From positions 1-64,000 of the forward strand of contig NZ_CP111046.1 in the NCBI RefSeq assembly GCF_026250525.1: a DNA stretch of 64,000 nucleotides, given 5' to 3'. Positions 43,950 to 53,637 of this stretch are shown here, one piece after another. Below the pieces are notes generated by a model. That model saw nothing but the letters and a program-made list of their open reading frames with translations, was not told where the DNA came from and did no database searches. This stretch comes from Chondrinema litorale (lineage in GTDB: Bacteria > Bacteroidota > Bacteroidia > Cytophagales > Flammeovirgaceae). Position 1 is the stretch's first letter; each line of letters opens with the position of its first letter. The position numbers and the translations under genes are program-made.

Positions 43950-45014
43950 TTGAAACTATATAATTGCAAACATTGTGGAAATGCGCTTTACTTTGAGAAT
44001 TCCCTTTGTTTAAAATGCCAGCATAATATTGGGTTTAATCCCATTCAAATGACAATGGTTACTTTAGAAACTAGAAACAATGTAGATTTTTCAGATGTAA
44101 CTAATAATCAGGCGAAATATCACTATTGTGAAAATGCCTCCCATAGTACTTGTAATTGGCTTGTTAAGGCAGATCAGGCTCCTTTTTGTCTTGCTTGTTC
44201 TTTAAATAGAACTATACCCAAACTCTCTCACGATGGTAATTTAGATAAATGGAAGCGAATAGAATTGGCCAAACACCGACTAATTTACTCTTTACTTCGC
44301 TTGCAAGTTCCGGTAAATGCCAAAATCGAACCTGACGATGAAGAAGGACTTGCTTTTGATTTTATGTCTGATACATCTAAAGGAAAGAGGATTATGACTG
44401 GACATGCCAATGGTGTAATAACCATTAATATTGAAGAAGCTGATGAAGCCATAAGAGTTCAGCATAAACTCGACCTTGGCGAAAAATATCGAACTTTACT
44501 AGGCCATATGCGCCATGAAGTGGGTCACTATTATTGGGATGTTCTAATAAAAGATAGTAATTATTTAGATCAGTATCGCCAGCTTTTTGGCGATGAAAGA
44601 CAAGATTATTCTGAGGCACTAAACAGCTATTATGAAAATGGACCTGTTGCAAACTGGAATGATTCATACATAAGTCCTTATGCAACTTCTCATTCGTGGG
44701 AAGACTGGGCAGAAACTTGGGCACATTATCTCCATTTGATGGATACATTAGAAACAGCACATGCTTTTGGTATAGATATTTATCCAACTCAGCTTGGAGA
44801 TAACCCTAAAATGCAAACTGAAATCTATCAAGACCCTTACACCATAAAGGATTTTAAACAGATTATGGATATGTGGCTGCCACTCACTTTTGCCGTAAAT
44901 AGCCTTAACCGTAGCATGGGACATATAGATTTTTATCCTTTTGTAATTGCACCAGCTGTACTAGATAAACTACAGTTTATACATGATGTTTGCGGTGCCA
45001 ACAGATTAAATTGA
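43950..45014 (+). CDS. zinc-ribbon putative zinc metallopeptidase (DUF2248/Peptidase_Mx type)
   Basis: 354-aa cytoplasmic protein. The N-terminus is a zinc ribbon with Cys6, Cys9, Cys20 and Cys23 ('CKHCG', 'CLKCQ'), followed by another Cys cluster ('YCENASHSTCNW', 'FCLACS'). The catalytic part has 'MRHEVGHYYWDVL' (HExxH near residue 189) and a downstream 'SHSWEDWAETWAHYLHLMDTLE' with a third zinc ligand region. The family is widespread but its substrates are unknown. The start is TTG 43950; an ATG at 43943 lies in another frame seven codons before a stop, and loss of one A from the A4 tract would join them to 'MKLKLYNCKHCG', so an indel or sequencing error is likely. Confidence 0.85.
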   Translation: MKLYNCKHCGNALYFENSLCLKCQHNIGFNPIQMTMVTLETRNNVDFSDVTNNQAKYHYCENASHSTCNWLVKADQAPFCLACSLNRTIPKLSHDGNLDKWKRIELAKHRLIYSLLRLQVPVNAKIEPDDEEGLAFDFMSDTSKGKRIMTGHANGVITINIEEADEAIRVQHKLDLGEKYRTLLGHMRHEVGHYYWDVLIKDSNYLDQYRQLFGDERQDYSEALNSYYENGPVANWNDSYISPYATSHSWEDWAETWAHYLHLMDTLETAHAFGIDIYPTQLGDNPKMQTEIYQDPYTIKDFKQIMDMWLPLTFAVNSLNRSMGHIDFYPFVIAPAVLDKLQFIHDVCGANRLN

Positions 45015-45120
45015 ACAAGAATAAATCGGCGATAAAAAAGATGAGTAGATCCTATATTAAATAGTTTCTACTCCCTTTAAATTAATTCAAATATCCCTTC
45101 CTAACACATTGAATATTAGG

Positions 45121-46155
45121 TTATATACTACTGTAATATTTTTTCTTGAGCCAAAAAGCTACTTTAACGAGTAAGATTAAAGCCGGCACCTCAACCAATG
45201 GGCCTATTACACCTGTAAATGCTTGACCAGAGTTTAGGCCAAAAACAGCAATGGCAACAGCAATAGCTAATTCGAAATTATTACCTGCAGCGGTAAAAGC
45301 AATTGATGCATTCTTGTCGTATTCTGCTCCCATTGCTTTGCTTATAAAAAAACCAATAAGAAACATTGAAGCAAAGTAAAACAATAGCGGAATTGCTATT
45401 CTTACCACATCCATAGGGATTTGAACAATTAACTCACCTTTTAAAGAGAACATCACAACTATGGTGAAAAGTAAGGCGATTAATGTCATCGGAGAGATAG
45501 AAGGAATAAATTTGGTTTTATACCAATCTTCTCCTTTTAAATTAACTAAAACTATTCGGCTCAATAAGCCAGCTAAAAATGGAATACCTAAATAAATCGC
45601 TACACTTTCTGCTATAACACCAATAGAGATATCTACTATTGCTCCTTCAAAACCAAATAAAGGTGGTAATTTGGTAATGAACAACCAAGCATAAAAGCTA
45701 TAGGCAAATACTTGAAAAATGCTATTTAGAGCAACCAAGCCTGCTCCATATTCGCTACTTCCTTCGGCAAGATCATTCCAAACTAAAACCATGGCAATAC
45801 ATCTGGCAAGTCCGATTAATATTAAACCAACCATATATTCTGGATAGTCTTGCAAGAAGATAAGTGCTAAAATGAACATTAATACTGGACCAATAATCCA
45901 GTTGAGTAACAAGGAGATGGATAGAATCTTTATATTTTTAAATACCTTTGGCAAAAGCTTATAATTTACCTTAGCCAGTGGCGGATACATCATCAAAATT
46001 AAACCGATTGCTATAGGAATATTTGTACTTCCACTACTAAATGAATTGATTAGATTGGAAGTTGACGGAAATAAATAACCTATGCAAACCCCAATTGCCA
46101 TGGCAAGAAATATCCACAGCGTGAGGTACTGATCTAAAAAACTTAACTTTTTCAT
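45121..46155 (-). CDS. acr3: arsenite efflux transporter Acr3
   Basis: 344 aa with ten hydrophobic helices. 'IGLILMMYPPLAKVNYK' and 'GLARCIAMVLVWNDLAEGSSEYGAGLVALNSI' are Acr3 hallmarks; the Cys in 'ARCIAMVLVWN' is the conserved arsenite-linked residue, and 'TAAGNNFELAIAVAIAVFG' is the second crossover motif. It pumps As(III) out, driven by the proton gradient. It lies 20 bases (from the arsenate reductase stop) downstream of that gene in one operon, completing As(V) reduction and export. No arsR, arsA or arsD in the window. Confidence 0.93.
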   Translation of the reverse strand: MKKLSFLDQYLTLWIFLAMAIGVCIGYLFPSTSNLINSFSSGSTNIPIAIGLILMMYPPLAKVNYKLLPKVFKNIKILSISLLLNWIIGPVLMFILALIFLQDYPEYMVGLILIGLARCIAMVLVWNDLAEGSSEYGAGLVALNSIFQVFAYSFYAWLFITKLPPLFGFEGAIVDISIGVIAESVAIYLGIPFLAGLLSRIVLVNLKGEDWYKTKFIPSISPMTLIALLFTIVVMFSLKGELIVQIPMDVVRIAIPLLFYFASMFLIGFFISKAMGAEYDKNASIAFTAAGNNFELAIAVAIAVFGLNSGQAFTGVIGPLVEVPALILLVKVAFWLKKKYYSSI

Positions 46156-46174
46156 TGTTTGGTTTGAATTTAAG

Positions 46175-46789
46175 CTATACTAAAGAGAATGCGTAAAACA
46201 TTTCTCTGGCGATGTCTCTGCATCGCTCTATATATTTTTCTTCTTGTTGAGGAGTCCCATCAAATGCTTTTGGGTCTTCAAACGGAAGAGATATTCTTTT
46301 TGCAGCAGTAGGAATTATAGGACAGTTTTCATCTGCATGTGTACATGTCATTACAGCGGCAAAACCGTTTTGCGCATTAAAACTATCATCGTAAGTTTTT
46401 GAAAATCCTATTATGGCAGGTTCATCTGGATGATACTTAATGCTATAAACTGGATTGTTCTCTTCAGAAAGTTTCTTAATCTGTAATCCGGCATTTTCGA
46501 GTGCATGAGCTGCCATTGGGTACATGGCAGTAGCCTCTGTGCCGCCAGAATAAGCATGCACATTTATAATATTATAATGAAATGCTGCTACTTGCGCCCA
46601 AACTTGAGACAAATGACTTCTTCTAGAATTATGCGTACATATCAAAATTAAATCGGCTTTGCCTTTGTCTTGCAAGCTAGTTGTTACAAAAGCTGTCAAT
46701 TGTTCTAATAGAGTTTTTCTTTTTTGTGAAATTAGATCAAATTCTGATTTGATGCTCTCTATGTATTTTTCAAGTTGTTGAGTTTCCAT
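46175..46789 (-). CDS. arsC: arsenate reductase-like low-molecular-weight phosphatase
   Basis: ATG 46789 is preferred over TTG 46810. 204 aa: about 45 N-terminal helical residues, then a low-molecular-weight protein tyrosine phosphatase fold with the P-loop 'ICTHNSRRSHLSQVWAQ' (nucleophile Cys51). Further cysteines in 'VMTCTHADENCPIIP' are placed like the relay cysteines of thioredoxin-linked ArsC. Its position just before acr3 supports arsenate reduction rather than tyrosine phosphatase activity. A near-palindrome 31 bases upstream (46820-46835) may be the operator. Confidence 0.87.
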   Translation of the reverse strand: METQQLEKYIESIKSEFDLISQKRKTLLEQLTAFVTTSLQDKGKADLILICTHNSRRSHLSQVWAQVAAFHYNIINVHAYSGGTEATAMYPMAAHALENAGLQIKKLSEENNPVYSIKYHPDEPAIIGFSKTYDDSFNAQNGFAAVMTCTHADENCPIIPTAAKRISLPFEDPKAFDGTPQQEEKYIERCRDIAREMFYAFSLV

Positions 46790-46819
46790 TACAATGCTTT
46801 TATTAATCAATTATGTAAC

Positions 46820-46835
46820 ATTGCAATATTACGAT
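46820..46835. promoter_or_regulatory. imperfect palindrome, candidate ArsR-type operator
   Basis: ATTGCAATATTACGAT reads almost the same on the other strand (ATCGTAATATTGCAAT, 12 of 16 identical) around the AATATT core. AT-rich palindromes with this core are typical of ArsR/SmtB-family sites, and it sits just upstream of the arsenate reductase gene. No arsR gene is present here. Confidence 0.5.
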
Positions 46836-46949
46836 ATAATTAAAAGCTTTTCATATTTGTGCTAATAATTTTTAAAGATTAAGTTGATTAGCGCAGCTGG
46901 AATAATAATTCTATTGTCAGTCACTAATTATAAATAGGGGAGAATATTC

Positions 46950-46995
46950 TAAAAAATCACTCCGAACAAGTAGAATGAGCTCTTTTCGGAGTGAT
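46950..46995 (-). terminator. terminator of the metallophosphoesterase gene
   Basis: A 10-bp perfect stem (ATCACTCCGA at 46956 and TCGGAGTGAT at 46986) followed on the minus strand by a T tract (A run 46951-46956 on plus). It lies 13 bases after the stop codon at 47008. Confidence 0.85.
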
Positions 46996-47007
46996 CTATA
47001 TTCTGTC

Positions 47008-48786
47008 TTAAATTTCTTTATTTATTTCGAATGAATCTATTTCAATGCCATCACCATTTACGCATGAAAATTTGAATCGACCTCCATTAATATCAATTTT
47101 TTGATAGTACTGGCTTTTAGTATCTCGTATGGCAGCATATGGTTCATCTGTCATTTTATCGTGGTTAGAAGGCAAACCTGTCGAAATTACATAAGCAGTT
47201 CCATTATTAAAACTATCAACCACTTCGCCATTAAACATCGGTTTAGAGCGCATGTAATAGTGAATATGACCAGACATTACCATATCAACATGGTATTTGT
47301 CAAAAATTGGACACCACTTTTCTTGAATATCATAATAAGGTTCTTCCCAGTTATAAGGCGGAAAATGAAACATAGCAAACTTCCAAGTAGCGTCTGAAGA
47401 TTTAAGCTGTTCTTCAATCCAAGGAGTAATGGAATCTAGCTCTTGGGTAGCATCGATCATAAGAAATAGGGCATTTTTGTATTCAAAGCTATAGGTACAT
47501 TCTTTGTCAACTCCTTCTGGGCCATTCATTGGAAAACTCAAAAGTTCGTAATAAAGCTGATTACCTAACCCATCTTGATTGTCGTGGTTACCGGGAACTG
47601 ACATCAGTGGTTTTCTAGAAAATACATCACCCGTAAATCCAAAAATATCGTCCCACTCATCTCGATAAAGGCCGCTATCCACCAAATCTCCAGCAATGGA
47701 ATAAAAAGCCACTTCGGGATGTTTGGACTCTGCTTGCTTTAACAAATTAGCCCATTGTTTAGAATGATGTGTGTCTCCAAACCAAATAAAAGAGAATTTA
47801 TCGTCTTCACTCGCTGTGTTAAAAGTTTCAGTTTCTGAGTTATTTCCATCAGATTCTACTAAATATTTATAGGTTGTTCCAGGTTCTAAACTGCTAATTT
47901 GAACAGTGTGTCTATTTACCCTGCTTTCATTGTAAATAGATCGGTCATATAATTCCTTCACACTCGAAGAAATAGTTATAGTATCTGTGTTTCCTGCTTT
48001 CCAATATTTTACAAGACCACTTTTTATATCTAATGAAGTACGCCATTGAACATCTACAGAAGTTTTAGTATCTCCACTCCAAGTTAATGCGATTTGGTCT
48101 GGCTTAGCTGAAGAAGGGAATTCAGTTTCGCGTAATGCGCCAAGTATATGCGATTCTCTTGGTCTACCTCTATAGCTACTTAGCAGAATGTCACCAGCTA
48201 GTTCTTCTGGAAATTCTTGCACTTCTAATCTCCAACAAGTATACACATGAGAGCCTTTCTCCATCGCTTGTTGGTCTTGTGTTGCAGGAAATATATTCGT
48301 AATTTTCAGTTCCTCAGTATTGCTCTTATCAGCCTTACCTACAGAGACAAAATATGGAGTTCGATGGTTTTCAAAGCCACTTATACCAAGCTCTACTTTT
48401 CCAGCAGGAAACTCTTTTCGCCAAACTTCATAGGTATATTCTTCATTTGTTACTTTGAGGTCAGTCTTTTTAAATCCAGTTTCTTCAATCCAGAATGGCA
48501 TCATTTTTTGGCCTACGTGTCGCATTAAAGAAACAGTTACAGGCACATTTACATCAAAATACCAATATTTGCTAGTAAATGCTTTTCGCTCTTCCGGAAG
48601 TATGTTGTTGAGAATAAATTCTGGTTTTGCTTTATTTAATTCTTCTGGTGTAAACTCTGAATAAAATCTGGTTAAGATGCCATCCATAGTATCTGACAGC
48701 GAATTTGTTTTTGAGATTTTTTGCTCACAGCTAGTTACGGTAAATGTTAAAATCCCAATTACAATTATTCTAATTTTGTTCATCAT
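47008..48786 (-). CDS. metallophosphoesterase lipoprotein (purple acid phosphatase-like)
   Basis: Lipobox Val-Thr-Ser-Cys (Cys20). After about 220 residues without clear family comes a fibronectin-like purple acid phosphatase N-terminal domain ('IALTWSGDTKTSVDVQWRTS', 'VQISSLEPGTTYKYLVES', about 225-325) and a calcineurin-like phosphoesterase domain with all metal motifs: 'FIWFGDTHH', 'YSIAGDLVDSG', 'MSVPGNHDNQ', 'AMFHFPPY' and 'MVMSGHIHYYMR'. It would hydrolyse phosphate esters outside the cytoplasm and so help supply phosphate. 592 aa. It is divergent from the Asp-box protein gene. Confidence 0.88.
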   Translation of the reverse strand: MMNKIRIIVIGILTFTVTSCEQKISKTNSLSDTMDGILTRFYSEFTPEELNKAKPEFILNNILPEERKAFTSKYWYFDVNVPVTVSLMRHVGQKMMPFWIEETGFKKTDLKVTNEEYTYEVWRKEFPAGKVELGISGFENHRTPYFVSVGKADKSNTEELKITNIFPATQDQQAMEKGSHVYTCWRLEVQEFPEELAGDILLSSYRGRPRESHILGALRETEFPSSAKPDQIALTWSGDTKTSVDVQWRTSLDIKSGLVKYWKAGNTDTITISSSVKELYDRSIYNESRVNRHTVQISSLEPGTTYKYLVESDGNNSETETFNTASEDDKFSFIWFGDTHHSKQWANLLKQAESKHPEVAFYSIAGDLVDSGLYRDEWDDIFGFTGDVFSRKPLMSVPGNHDNQDGLGNQLYYELLSFPMNGPEGVDKECTYSFEYKNALFLMIDATQELDSITPWIEEQLKSSDATWKFAMFHFPPYNWEEPYYDIQEKWCPIFDKYHVDMVMSGHIHYYMRSKPMFNGEVVDSFNNGTAYVISTGLPSNHDKMTDEPYAAIRDTKSQYYQKIDINGGRFKFSCVNGDGIEIDSFEINKEI

Positions 48787-49000
48787 GAGGTGTTTGCTAA
48801 TTATTTGTTTTAGTACTTAGATGTTTATATAAGCTCAATATTTACCTTTAATACTTCTCTCAGAATTGAATGGACTACTAAAGACAATTTTCATTTATCT
48901 ATTCAAGCAAAAAGTAATATTGCCTTAATGTGAGTCTTCAGTATTTTGAATTTCTAATGATGAAATTGTCCTATAGATTCTAGTTTCATACAATATCCTA

Positions 49001-49030
49001 TTGCATTCGAATGCGAGTCTTTTATCTTTA
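49001..49030 (+). promoter_or_regulatory. candidate promoter of the Asp-box protein gene
   Basis: TTG (49001-49003), 19 bases, then TATCTTTA (49023-49030; 7 of 8 to TAnnTTTG), 89 bases before the start codon in the divergent gap 48787-49119. No other element seen in that gap. Confidence 0.4.
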
Positions 49031-49119
49031 CACAATTCGTTTTTATAGGGATATGAATTTGTTTTAATCAATAAAAAACTAGCTTTAAATGATCAATTAA
49101 ATTACTTACTACACAATCC

Positions 49120-52100
49120 ATGATACTAAAAACAAAAATTGTAACTGCTCTTTTAGTGGTTGTTTCCTATTTTTCTTTTACCCCAAAAATTAATGCGCAA
49201 ACGATAAATGTAGCCTCCACTTCTGAAGCAGCAAAAGGTCTAAAATTGAGAAGTATAGGACCTGCTTTAATGGGAGGGAGAATTGCAGATATTGCTGTAA
49301 ACCCCACTGATAAAAGCACTTGGTATGTAGCTGTTGGCTCCGGTGGTGTTTGGAAAACCTCAAACAGTGGCATTACTTGGCAACCCGTTTTCGAAGATCA
49401 ATCATCTTATTCAATTGGAACTTTTACTATTGACCCTAATAACACAGAAATTGTTTGGGTAGGTACCGGTGAAAATGTGAGTGGAAGACACGTTGGCTGG
49501 GGAGATGGTATTTATAAAAGTACCAACGGAGGCAAGACTTGGAATAATATGGGGCTTAAAAAATCTGAACACATAAGCAAAATATTAGTAGATCCAAGAA
49601 ATAGCAATGTGGTTTTTGTTGCTGCTGAAGGCCCTTTATGGTCTTCTGGCGGAGATAGAGGCCTTTATAAAAGTGGAGATGGTGGTAAAACATGGCAATT
49701 GGTTTTAAATATTGATGAAAACACAGGTGTAACTGATGTTGAATTTGATCCTTCTAACCCAGATGTTTTGTATGCTGCCGCTTACCAAAGACGCAGACAT
49801 ACTTGGTCTTTGCTTTCAGGTGGACCAAAATCTGGTATCTATAAATCTACAGACAATGGTACTACTTGGAGTGAAGTAGAAACAGGTTTGCCAAATGGTG
49901 ACATGGGTAAAATCGGACTAGCTGTAACTCCAGCGAATCCTAGTTTGGTATATGCAACCATTGAGGCAGACAACTCAGAAAAAGGTTTTTACAGATCCAT
50001 AGATAAAGGAGAAAGCTGGGAGAAACGCAATAGCTATACTTCTGGAGGCACAGGCCCTCATTATTATCAAGAAATTGAAGCTTCTCCGCAAAACGAAGAT
50101 TTGGTGTATCAAATGGATGTGTTTTTCCATGTTACAAGAGATGGAGGAAATAAGTTTGATTATTTAGGTACTGGTAGAGAAAAACACAGTGATAACCATG
50201 CGCTTTGGATCGATCCAGACAATGGCAAGCATTTAATTGGTGGTTCTGATGGAGGTTTATACGAAACTTACGATGAAGGAATTACTTGGCGACATTTTCC
50301 AAACTTACCTATTTCTCAATTTTATAAATTATCGTTAGACAATTCGTTGCCATTTTACAATATAGTTGGTGGAGCACAAGACTTGGGAACATTAATTGGT
50401 CCATCAAGAACGACGAATACTGAAGGTGTTAGAAACCAAGATTGGAGTGTGCCATTAGGTGCAGATGGTTACGATAATGCTTTTGATCCCGAAGATGATA
50501 ATATTGCTTATATAGAAATACAAGGTGGTAGCCTCAATAAATATGACAAGAGAACGCACGAGTTACTCTTTATTAAACCACAACCTGAGCCAAACGATCC
50601 ACCAGAACGTTGGAACTGGGATAGCCCAATTTTAGTCAGCCCGCATAATCATAATCGCTTGTATTACGGCTCTCAGCGAGTTTGGAAAAGTGAAGATCAA
50701 GGTAATTCATGGACACCAATTAGCGAAGATTTAACCACAAATACCAATCGCTACGAATTAGAAATGATGGGTCGAGTTTGGAGTACCGAAGCTTTGTATG
50801 ATAATGGTGCAATGTCTTTATATGCTACTTTAACTTCCATTTCAGAATCTCCTTTGGTAAAGGGATTATTATATACTGGTTCTGATGATGGACTAATTAA
50901 TATAAGCGAAGATGGCGGCCAAAATTGGCGTAAAAGTGGAGTGCTTCCAAAAGTACCTGCTCGTTCATTTATTAATGATGTGGAAGCTTCTAGCCACAAC
51001 GAAAATACGGTGTTTGCTTTAGCAGATGCTCATAAGTTTGGAGATTATACCACATTCATGTTTATGAGTTCAGATCGTGGTCGTACTTGGAAATCTATAG
51101 TTGGAGATTTACCAGCAAATACGATAGTTTGGGTAATTAAGCAAGACCACATCGATGAAAATTTACTGTTCATCGGTACTGAATACGGCATTTATTTCTC
51201 TCCAAACAAAGGAACCAATTGGATAAAATTGAGTGGTGGTGTTCCAACTATTCCTTTTAGAGATTTGGAATTACATAAAAGAGATAATGACTTAGTCGGT
51301 GCATCGTTCGGTAGAGGTTTTTATGTGTTGGATGATTATTCAGTATTGAGAAACTTGTCAACTGTTGCGTCATCAGGAGAAAGTACCATATTTTCTGTAA
51401 GAGATGCTTGGTGGTATATTCCTAACGAACCCATGCAAGCGAAAGGAATGCCTACTTTGGGTACTACCAGTTTTGCTACCGATAATCCTGATTTTGGTGC
51501 CACTTTCACTTATTATATTAATGATTTACCAAAAAGCTTGAAAGAGCAGCGTAAACAATCTGAGAAAACTTTGACCAAACAAAATGCAAATGTTCCGTTT
51601 CCGGGTTGGGATAGACTAAGCGATGAAGCCAAAGAAAAAGGTGCACGAGTTTTATTACAAGTAACAGATGCAAAAGGAAACTCAATTAGATGGCTAGAAG
51701 GAAGTAAGCAAAAAGGTTTACATAGAATTAGCTGGGATTTGCGTTTGCCATCGCCAGAAGCTATCGATTTGGTAGTGCCAGATTTTATACCACCTTGGGC
51801 AGGTGAAGCTAAAGGTCCACTTGCTGCACCGGGAGAGTATACTGTAAAATTATTTGTTCTTGATAAAGGTACACTTACAGAAAAAGGAGAGGCGCAAACA
51901 TTTACTGTAAAGCCATTAGATACAGGTGCATCAGGTACTGATTTTAGTGCTGTTACTGCTTTTCAACAAAAAACTTCTGAGCTTTACAGGCAATTGATTG
52001 TGACTAGCAATAAAATAGGTGAGGCGAGTGAAAGTCTACGATATATGCAAGCAGCTTTAATGAAAACACCAACAGCAAGTCAGGCTCTTTTCCAAAAAAT

Positions 52101-52401
52101 TAATGACTTGGAAGATAAACTGAATACATTGCGTGTGAGCTTATATGGAGATCGAGTAAGACAAAGCATGAACGAATCTACTTCACCTTCTATGATGTCT
52201 CGTGTTGGTGGAGTAATCAGCGGGCATTGGGATACTCGTCAAAATCCGACAGAAACACAAAAGCATAATATAGATTTAGCAGAAGGTGATTTTAAAACTT
52301 TTCAAGCAGATTTAAAATCTTATCTAACTGAATTGGAAAGCTTTGGAGAAGAACTAGAGAAAGCTGGCGCTCCATGGACACCCGGTAGAAAAATGAGATA
52401 G
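49120..52401 (+). CDS. secreted Asp-box (BNR/VPS10-like) beta-propeller protein
   Basis: 1093 aa with a signal peptide ending near residue 27 ('PKINAQ'). At least ten Asp-box turns of the form S-x-D/N-x-G-x-x-W are visible: 'SNSGITW', 'STNGGKTW', 'SGDGGKTW', 'STDNGTTW', 'SIDKGESW', 'TYDEGITW', 'SEDQGNSW', 'SEDGGQNW', 'SSDRGRTW', 'SPNKGTNW'. Together they build two propellers like those in sortilin/VPS10 or xyloglucanase-type proteins; residues about 750-1093 form a separate, partly helical C-terminal region. Members are often annotated as glycosyl hydrolases without catalytic evidence, so binding or scaffold roles are equally likely. Terminated at 52427. Confidence 0.88.
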   Translation: MILKTKIVTALLVVVSYFSFTPKINAQTINVASTSEAAKGLKLRSIGPALMGGRIADIAVNPTDKSTWYVAVGSGGVWKTSNSGITWQPVFEDQSSYSIGTFTIDPNNTEIVWVGTGENVSGRHVGWGDGIYKSTNGGKTWNNMGLKKSEHISKILVDPRNSNVVFVAAEGPLWSSGGDRGLYKSGDGGKTWQLVLNIDENTGVTDVEFDPSNPDVLYAAAYQRRRHTWSLLSGGPKSGIYKSTDNGTTWSEVETGLPNGDMGKIGLAVTPANPSLVYATIEADNSEKGFYRSIDKGESWEKRNSYTSGGTGPHYYQEIEASPQNEDLVYQMDVFFHVTRDGGNKFDYLGTGREKHSDNHALWIDPDNGKHLIGGSDGGLYETYDEGITWRHFPNLPISQFYKLSLDNSLPFYNIVGGAQDLGTLIGPSRTTNTEGVRNQDWSVPLGADGYDNAFDPEDDNIAYIEIQGGSLNKYDKRTHELLFIKPQPEPNDPPERWNWDSPILVSPHNHNRLYYGSQRVWKSEDQGNSWTPISEDLTTNTNRYELEMMGRVWSTEALYDNGAMSLYATLTSISESPLVKGLLYTGSDDGLINISEDGGQNWRKSGVLPKVPARSFINDVEASSHNENTVFALADAHKFGDYTTFMFMSSDRGRTWKSIVGDLPANTIVWVIKQDHIDENLLFIGTEYGIYFSPNKGTNWIKLSGGVPTIPFRDLELHKRDNDLVGASFGRGFYVLDDYSVLRNLSTVASSGESTIFSVRDAWWYIPNEPMQAKGMPTLGTTSFATDNPDFGATFTYYINDLPKSLKEQRKQSEKTLTKQNANVPFPGWDRLSDEAKEKGARVLLQVTDAKGNSIRWLEGSKQKGLHRISWDLRLPSPEAIDLVVPDFIPPWAGEAKGPLAAPGEYTVKLFVLDKGTLTEKGEAQTFTVKPLDTGASGTDFSAVTAFQQKTSELYRQLIVTSNKIGEASESLRYMQAALMKTPTASQALFQKINDLEDKLNTLRVSLYGDRVRQSMNESTSPSMMSRVGGVISGHWDTRQNPTETQKHNIDLAEGDFKTFQADLKSYLTELESFGEELEKAGAPWTPGRKMR

Positions 52402-52426
52402 TTACTTTCTAATAATTATATTGATG

Positions 52427-52469
52427 GGTTTATGAAATTTGATATTAGGTTTCATAAACCTGTTTTTTT
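52427..52469 (+). terminator. rho-independent terminator after the Asp-box protein gene
   Basis: GGTTTATGAAA (52427-52437) pairs perfectly with TTTCATAAACC (52450-52460), 12-base loop, followed by TGTTTTTTT. Confidence 0.87.
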
Positions 52470-52578
52470 ATATCATAAAAAAGAATTAATTCTTGCCATT
52501 AAGTGATCTAAAAAGAAAGGTGAGTATCTTACTTTGATTTTAAAGGTAACTATGCCTTTGTGATAAAAATAACCATAC

Positions 52579-53397
52579 ATGTATAAAATCTATACTATTT
52601 TTTCAGCTTTGCTGATAATGTTCTTTACTCAGAATTTGTATGCGCAGCATAGTGAATTAAATATTGAGCAGTTATATGATATTTATACAGAAAAAATCAA
52701 AATAGTTAAAACAGATACTCCCAATAAAATTCTAAATGTAAATTCATTCAACTACGATAAGTTTGAGCATGGTAAAATTATAGATGAACAAATGAGCTAT
52801 TTTAGCCTGCGTTTTTTTGATGAACAGCTATATTGTATGGAATACATTGATAGTACAGATACTAAAAAAAGCTATCTACTAGAAATGTATTATTCTGATA
52901 ATTATATTTTGTACACAGCTGTTTTCCCGCTTGATAATACCTTTACAATCTACTATAGTGAAGACATAGGCTTTTTTATCTATGATATGCACCTCAAAAA
53001 AAACTTCTTTATAGAATTACACGAATCAGTTAACCCTAAAAATCCATTAAAAACTGATTATTCAAATATTAAGCACGTAATGATGCTAGATAAAAACCTA
53101 AGAGTAGAAAGAAAGATCGGGTTTTTAGATGCAAATATGATACATGACATTAAAGTACAACATAAGAAAGGAAAAGTTAAAGAGAAAATCAGAATACTAA
53201 ATGAAAAAGATTATACAAATATCAGAGATTTATCACTTAAAGATATCATTGATATTCCCATTAAAAATAATCGTCACTATAAAGAAATCTTAAATCTAAC
53301 CGCCAATATTCCAAATCCTGAGCTTTTCTTATGGTGGTATCCATATTACAATTACAAAGAAGAATTTTACGATCCCTTTTTTTTAATTGAAGAATGA
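52579..53397 (+). CDS. secreted protein of unknown function
   Basis: I do not recognise this 272-residue protein. A signal peptide ends near residue 23 ('NLYAQ'). The mature sequence is rich in Tyr, Asp and Lys, with alternating strands ('MYYSDNYILYTAVFPLDNTFTIYYSEDIGFFIYD') shown here only as a composition clue, and a C-terminal 'LFLWWYPYYNYKEEFYDPFF' aromatic tail. No lipobox or membrane helix after the signal. The gene lies alone between the Asp-box and PhoD-like genes. Confidence 0.65.
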   Translation: MYKIYTIFSALLIMFFTQNLYAQHSELNIEQLYDIYTEKIKIVKTDTPNKILNVNSFNYDKFEHGKIIDEQMSYFSLRFFDEQLYCMEYIDSTDTKKSYLLEMYYSDNYILYTAVFPLDNTFTIYYSEDIGFFIYDMHLKKNFFIELHESVNPKNPLKTDYSNIKHVMMLDKNLRVERKIGFLDANMIHDIKVQHKKGKVKEKIRILNEKDYTNIRDLSLKDIIDIPIKNNRHYKEILNLTANIPNPELFLWWYPYYNYKEEFYDPFFLIEE

Positions 53398-53637
53398 AAG
53401 GTTTTTGTTATTTAACCATCTGTTTTACAGGGATTTATTAAGTGTACTTAAGTTACGTTATGTTAAGTAGAAGAATCCTGACCTTTCAATCCAGTTATCT
53501 TTTATCCTGAACCATCTATAGTATTTAACTTTGTGGCTAAGATTAAGTGGTATGAGAAATGAATTTTTATAAATTGATATAAAGAGTTGGTATCTAAGAC
53601 AATTCAACAAATAAAGTTACCTAAATGATCTTATATC

